A stretch of 64,000 nucleotides of DNA from Amaranthus tricolor (taxonomy: Eukaryota; Streptophyta; Magnoliopsida; Caryophyllales; Amaranthaceae): contig NC_080063.1 in assembly GCF_026212465.1 (NCBI RefSeq), positions 1,242,501-1,306,500 on the forward strand, read 5' to 3'. This document shows, in pieces, positions 57,970-64,000 of the stretch. Position 1 is the stretch's first letter. The number at the start of each line of letters is the position of its first letter. The notes beneath the pieces were generated by a model that saw nothing but the letters and a program-made list of their open reading frames with translations, searched no databases and had not been told where the DNA came from. The translations under genes were made by a program, and so were the position numbers.

Positions 57970-60900
57970 TGAAGAATGAACAAGGATCAATGATCAAGGA
58001 AGAATGAACGATGAAGAATGAACAATGATTAATAATCAATAGAGAATGAACGATGAAGAATGAACAAGGATCATTGATCAATAATGAATGAATGATGAAG
58101 AATGAACAACGATCAATGATCAATGAAGAATGAACGATGAAGAATGAACAAGTTTCAATGAGCATTAAAGAATGAACGATGAAGAATGAATAAGGATTAA
58201 TAATCAATGAAGAATGAATGATGAATAATGAACAAGGATCAATGATCAATGAAGAATGAACGATGAAGAATGAACAAGGATCAATGATACATGATGAATG
58301 AACGATGAAGAATGAAAAAGAATCAATCATCATTGAAGAATGAACGATAAAGAATGAGCAAGGATCATTGATCAATAATGAATGAACGATGAATTATGAA
58401 CAACGATCAATGAACAATGAAGAATGAACGACGAAGAATGAACAAGGATCAATGATCAATGAAGAATGAATGATGAAGAAATAACAAGGATCAATTATCA
58501 ATGAAGAATGAATGATGAATAATGAACAAGGATCAATGATCAATGAAGATTGAACGATGAAGAATGAACAAGGATCAATGATCAATGAAGAATGAACGAT
58601 GAAGAATGAACAAGTTTCAATGATCATTAAAGAATGAACGATGAAGAATGAACAAGGATTAATGATCAATGAAGAATGAATGATGAATAATGAACAAGGA
58701 TCAATGATCAATGAAGAATGAACGATGAAGAATGAACAAGGATCAATGATACATGAAGAATGAACGATGAAGAATGAAAAAGAATCAATCATCATTGAAG
58801 AATGAACAATAATGAATGAACAAGGATCATTGATCAATAATGAATGAACGATGAAGAATGAACAAGGATCAATGAACAATGAAGAGTGAACGACGAAGAA
58901 TGAACAAGGATCAATGATCAATGAAGAATGAATGATGAAGAATGAACAAGGATCAATTATCAATGAAGAATGAACGATGAAGAATGAACAAGGAACAATG
59001 ATCAATGAAGAAGGAATGAGTAAGAATGAACAAGGATCAATGATCAATGAAGAATGAACGATGAAGAATGAACAAGGATCAATGATCAATGAAGAATGAA
59101 CGATGAAGAATGAACAAGGATCAATGATCAATGAAGAATGAACGATGAAGAATGAACAAGGATCAATGATCAATGAAGAATGGACGATGAAGAATGAACA
59201 AGGATCAATGATCAATGACGAATGAACGATGAATAACGAACAAGGATCAATGATCATTGAAGCATGAACGATAAAGAATGAACAAGGATCAATGATCAAG
59301 GAAGAATGAACGATGAAGAATTAACAATGATACATAATCAATCAAGAATGAACGATGAAGAATGAACAAGGATCATTGATCAATAATGAATGAATGATGA
59401 AGAATTAACAAGGATCAATGATCAATGAAGAATGAACGATGAAGAATGAACAAGGATCAATGATCAAGGAAGAATGAACGATGAAGAATGAACAATGATT
59501 AATAATCAATAGAGAATGAACGATGAAGAATGAACAAGGATCATTGATCAATAATGAATGAATGATGAAGAATGAACAACGATCAATGATCAATGAAGAA
59601 TGAACGATGAAGAATGAACAAGTTTCAATGATCATTAAAGAATGAACGATGAAGAATGAATAAGGATTAATAATCAATGAAGAATGAATGATGAATAATG
59701 AACAAGGATCAATGATCAATGAAGAATGAACGATGAAGAATGAACAAGGATCAATGATACATGATGAATGAACGATGAAGAATGAAAAAGAATCAATCAT
59801 CATTGAAGAATGAACGATAAAGAATGAGCAAGGATCATTGATCAATAATGAATGAACGATGAATTATGAACAACGATCAATGAACAATGAAGAATGAACG
59901 ACGAAGAATGAACAAGGATCAATGATCAATGAAGAATGAATGATGAAGAATGAACAAGGATCAATTATCAATGAAGAATGAATGATGAATAATGAACAAG
60001 GATCAATGATCAATGAAGATTGAACGATGAAGAATGAACAAGGATCAATGATCAATGAAGAATGAACGATGAAGAATGAACAAGTTTCAATGATCATTAA
60101 AGAATGAACGATGAAGAATGAACAAGGATTAATGATCAATGAAGAATGAATGATGAATAATGAACAAGGATCAATGATCAATGAAGAATGAACGATGAAG
60201 AATGAACAAGGATCAATGATACATGAAGAATGAACGATGAAGAATGAAAAAGAATCAATCATCATTGAAGAATGAACAATAATGAATGAACAACGATCAT
60301 TGATCAATAATGAATGAACGATGAAGAATGAACAAGGATCAATGAACAATGAAGAGTGAACGACGAAGAATGAACAAGGATCAATGATCAATGAAGAATG
60401 AATGATGAAGAATGAACAAGGATCAATTATCAATGAAGAATGAACGATGAAGAATGAACAAGGAACAATGATCAATGAAGAATGAATGAGTAAGAATGAA
60501 CAAGGATCAATGATCAATGAAGAATGAACGATGAAGAATGAACAAGGATCAATGATCAATGAAGAATGAACGATGAAGAATGAACAAGGATCAATGATCA
60601 ATGAAGAATGAACGATGAAGAATGAACAAGGATCAATGATCAATGAAGAATGGACGATGAAGAATGAACAAGGATCAATGATCAATGACGAATGAACGAT
60701 GAATAACGAACAAGGATCAATGATCATTGAAGCATGAACGATAAAGAATGAACAAGGATCAATGATCAAGGAAGAATGAACGATGAAGAATTAACAATGA
60801 TACATAATCAATCAAGAATGAACGATGAAGAATGAACAAGGATCATTGATCAATAATGAATGAATGATGAAGAATTAACAAGGATCAATGATCAATGAAG

Positions 60901-62300
60901 AATGAACGATGAAGAATGAACAAGGATCAATGATCAAGGAAGAATGAACGATGAAGAATGAACAATGATTAATAATCAATAGAGAATGAACGATGAAGAA
61001 TGAACAAGGATCATTGATCAATAATGAATGAATGATGAAGAATGAACAACGATCAATGATCAATGAAGAATGAACGATGAAGAATGAACAAGTTTCAATG
61101 ATCATTAAAGAATGAACGATGAAGAATGAATAAGGATTAATAATCAATGAAGAATGAATGATGAATAATGAACAAGGATCAATGATCAATGAAGAATGAA
61201 CGATGAAGAATGAACAAGGATCAATGATACATGATGAATGAACGATGAAGAATGAAAAAGAATCAATCATCATTGAAGAATGAACGATAAAGAATGAGCA
61301 AGGATCATTGATCAATAATGAATGAACGATGAATTATGAACAACGATCAATGAACAATGAAGAATGAACGACGAAGAATGAACAAGGATCAATGATCAAT
61401 GAAGAATGAATGATGAAGAATGAACAAGGATCAATTATCAATGAAGAATGAATGATGAATAATGAACAAGGATCAATGATCAATGAAGATTGAACGATGA
61501 AGAATGAACAAGGATCAATGATCAATGAAGAATGAACGATGAAGAATGAACAAGTTTCAATGATCATTAAAGAATGAACGATGAAGAATGAACAAGGATT
61601 AATGATCAATGAAGAATGAATGATGAATAATGAACAAGGATCAATGATCAATGAAGAATGAACGATGAAGAATGAACAAGGATCAATGATACATGAAGAA
61701 TGAACGATGAAGAATGAAAAAGAATCAATCATCATTGAAGAATGAACAATAATGAATGAACAACGATCATTGATCAATAATGAATGAACGATGAAGAATG
61801 AACAAGGATCAATGAACAATGAAGAGTGAACGACGAAGAATGAACAAGGATCAATGATCAATGAAGAATGAATGATGAAGAATGAACAAGGATCAATTAT
61901 CAATGAAGAATGAACGATGAAGAATGAACAAGGAACAATGATCAATGAAGAATGAATGAGTAAGAATGAACAAGGATCAATGATCAATGAAGAATGAACG
62001 ATGAAGAATGAACAAGGATCAATGATCAATGAAGAATGAACGATGAAGAATGAACAAGGATCAATGATCAATGAAGAATGAACGATGAAGAATGAACAAG
62101 GATCAATGATCAATGAAGAATGGACGATGAAGAATGAACAAGGATCAATGATCAATGACGAATGAACGATGAATAACGAACAAGGATCAATGATCATTGA
62201 AGCATGAACGATAAAGAATGAACAAGGATCAATGATCAATGAAGAATGAACGATGAAGAAAGAACAAGGAGCATTGATCAATGAAGAATGAACGATGAAG
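57970..62300. repeat. Second 1,470-bp HOR array, about three copies
   Basis: Starting near 57970, units recur at about 59440 and 60910 (offset exactly 1,470 bp), the last running to about 62.3 kb. They share gaattatgaac near 58394, 59864 and 61334, and gaagagtgaacgacg near 58882, 60352 and 61822. The last two copies share a private gaacaacgatcattg change near 60291 and 61761 that is missing from the first, showing the order of duplication. Private single changes, such as ataacaagg near 58482, mark individual copies. Confidence 0.86.
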
Positions 62301-64000
62301 AATGAACAAGGATCAATGATCAATGAAGAATGAACGATGAAGAATGAACAAGGATCAATGATCAATGAAGAATGAACGATGAGGAATGAAGAAGGATCAA
62401 TGACCAATGAACACTGAATGATGAAGAATGAACAAGGATCAATGATCAATGAAGAATGAACGATGAAGAATGAACAAGGATCAATGAGACATGAAGAATG
62501 AACGATGAAGAATGAACAAGAATCAATCATCATTGAAGAATGAACGATAAAGAATGAACGACGAAGAATGAACAAGGATCAATGATCAATGAAGAATGAA
62601 TGATGAAGAATGAACAAGGATCAACGATCAATGAAGAATGAACGATGAAGAATGAACAAGGATCAATTATCAATGAAGAATGAACGATGAAGAATGCACA
62701 AGGATCATTGATCAATGAAGAATGAACGAAGAAGAATGAACAAGGATCAATGATCATTGAATAATGAACGATGAATAACGAACAAGGATAATTGATCATT
62801 GAAGAATGAACGATGAAGAATGAACAAGGATCAATGATCAAAGAAGAATGAACGATGAACAATGAACAAGGATCAATGAGCAATGAAGAATGAACGATGA
62901 AGAATGAACGATGAAGAATGAACAAGGATCAATGATCAATGAAGAATGAACGATGAAGAATGAACAAGCATCAACGATCAATGAAGAATGAATGATGAAG
63001 AATGAACAAGGATCAATGATCAATGAAGAATGAATGATGAATAATGAACAAGGATAGATGATCAATAAAGAATGAACGATGAAGAATGAACAAGGATCAA
63101 TGATACATGAAAAATGAACGATGAAGAATGAACAATAATCAATGATCATTGAAGAATGAACGATGAAGAATGAACAAGGATCAACGATCAATGAAGAATG
63201 AACGATGAAGAATGAACAAGGATTAATGATCAAAGAAGAATGAATGATGAAGAATGAACAAGGATCAATGATCAATGAAGAATGAACGATGAAGAATGAA
63301 CAAGGATCAATGATACATGAAGAATGAACGATGAAGAATGAACAAGAATCAATGATCATTGAAGAATGAACGATAAAGAATGAACAAGGATCAATTATCA
63401 ATAATGAATGAATGATGAAGAATGAACAAGGATCAATGATCAATGAAGAAAGAACGACGAAGAATGAACAAGGATCAATGATCAATGAGGAATGAACGAT
63501 GAAGAATGAACAAGGATCAACGATCAATGAAGAATGAACGATGAAGAATGAACAAGGATCAATGATCAATGAAGAATGAACGATGAAGAATGAACAAGGA
63601 TCAATGATCAATGAAGAATGAACGATGAAGAATGAACAAGGATCAATGATCAATGAAGAATGAACGATGAAGAATGAACAAGGATCAATGATCAAGGAAG
63701 AATGAACGATGAAGAATTAACAATGATACATAATCAATCAAGAATGAACGATGAAGAATGAACAAGGATCATTGATCAATAATGAATGAATGATGAAGAA
63801 TTAACAAGGATCAATGATCAATGAAGAATGAACGATGAAGAATGAACAAGGATCAATGATCAAGGAAGAATGAACGATGAAGAATGAACAATGATTAATA
63901 ATCAATCAAGAATGAACGATGAAGAATGAACAAGGATCATTGATCAACAATGAATGAATGATGAAGAATGAACAACGATCAATGATCAATGTAGAATGAA
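59405..64000. repeat. Long-range duplicate of 49577-54340 (offset 9.83 to 9.66 kb)
   Basis: The offset is 9,828 bp at the left (59405 against 49577). It drops to 9,702 bp after a 126-bp (three-monomer) difference near 52.7/62.4 kb, then to 9,660 bp after a further 42-bp difference near 53.8/63.5 kb. The last 100 bases of the window (63901-64000) match 54241-54340 base for base. The duplicated part includes the 1,470-bp pair and the start of the 2.55-kb unit, so a compound HOR of nearly 10 kb is under construction at the right edge. Confidence 0.84.

Larger units (their letters stand above)
1..64000. repeat. 42-bp satellite array with higher-order repeats, filling the window
   Basis: Every stretch I read is a variant of one 42-bp monomer, with no unique sequence anywhere and both window ends inside the array. 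The monomer splits into three 14-mers and six 7-mers: gaagaat, gaacgat, gaagaat, gaacaag, gatcaat and gatcaat, all close to GA(A/T)(G/C)AAT. The consensus has 21 A, 10 G, 7 T and 4 C, so the given strand is strongly purine-rich. Each consensus monomer carries two GATC sites 7 bp apart and one CpG. Common variants change the CpG to TG or CA, change gaagaat to gaataat, or change gatcaat to gatcatt. Monomer variants recur in a fixed order, which defines kilobase HORs. I infer a eukaryotic satellite from the length and nesting; I do not recognise it as a named family. Confidence 0.98.

Noticed and set aside
1..64000. CRISPR array
   Set aside because: There are no unique spacers: every part of the 42-bp period is repeated, and no cas-like gene is present.
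1..64000. Telomere or telomere-like heptamer repeat
   Set aside because: The heptamers vary in a fixed six-part order and do not match the plant-type TTTAGGG or vertebrate TTAGGG repeat. There is no G-run, and HORs are not a telomere feature.
1..64000. Plasmid iterons or DnaA-box replication origin
   Set aside because: Iteron arrays are usually a handful of roughly 20-bp units beside a rep gene. Here there is no rep gene, no recognisable DnaA-box cluster, and the array is 64 kb long.
1..64000. Centromere protein B box
   Set aside because: No match to the TTCG....A..CGGG core was seen. A centromeric role remains possible but rests only on array size and HOR structure.
1..64000. Cyanobacterial or Bacteroidota short tandem heptamer repeats
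   Set aside because: Heptamer-type repeats occur in some bacteria, but known examples are short and intergenic. A 64-kb HOR array without a gene would be out of scale, so I prefer a eukaryotic satellite without excluding a prokaryote.
1..64000. tRNA, rRNA, riboswitch or terminator structures
   Set aside because: The sequence is low-complexity GA/AT repeat with palindromes no longer than about 12 bp (CAATGATCATTG); no cloverleaf, conserved rRNA motif or GC-rich hairpin followed by T-run was found.
1..64000. Repeat tract inside a long protein-coding gene (VNTR exon)
   Set aside because: 14-bp and 7-bp indels and in-frame stops occur throughout every HOR, so no frame survives beyond a few hundred codons.

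Overview
The whole 64 kb window is one uninterrupted tandem-repeat (satellite) array that runs off both ends. I find no gene, RNA gene, transposon, CRISPR array or unique spacer. The basic unit is 42 bp and is itself six copies of a 7-bp motif close to GA(A/T)(G/C)AAT. The units are gaagaat twice, gaacgat once, gaacaag once and gatcaat twice. Three perfect consecutive monomers lie at 50691-50816. Window length divided by 42 gives about 1,500 monomers. The consensus is 33% GC (14 of 42), and the given strand is 50% A and about 74% purine.

Monomer variants are arranged in higher-order repeats (HORs), whose period changes along the window. From 1 to about 14.3 kb it is 3,220 bp, with an inner offset of 1,295 bp and one short 1,932-bp copy. 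It is 1,873 bp at about 15.2-18.9 kb, 2,902 bp at about 18.1-23.9 kb, 1,708 bp at about 23.2-26.7 kb and 1,621 bp at about 27.6-30.8 kb. It is 5,173/5,187 bp at about 31.8-42 kb, then 2,968 and 4,284 bp at about 40.4-50 kb. In the last 15 kb it is 1,470, 2,576 and about 9.7-9.8 kb. Neighbouring blocks share segments, so the array is a mosaic of overlapping segmental duplications.

Lengths change almost only in steps of 7 or 14 bp. The one recurrent exception I found is a 3-bp deletion at five mapped sites. Adding 3 bp per deletion makes every HOR period I measured a multiple of 7. This suggests growth from heptamer to 14-mer to 42-mer to kilobase HORs.

Open reading frames of up to 455 codons occur on the minus strand only, because 42 is divisible by 3 and one minus frame of the consensus lacks stops. 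They encode a 14-residue repeat (SLIIDPCSFFIVHS). They are broken by 7/14-bp indels and by stop mutations copied along with the HORs, so I read them as by-products of the repeat.

The organism cannot be named from this sequence. A perfectly tandem 64 kb array with nested HORs and probable CpG decay fits a eukaryotic centromeric, pericentromeric, subtelomeric or B/sex-chromosome satellite best. A prokaryotic origin or a collapsed or expanded assembly cannot be excluded. The biology worth pursuing is the satellite itself and its turnover.
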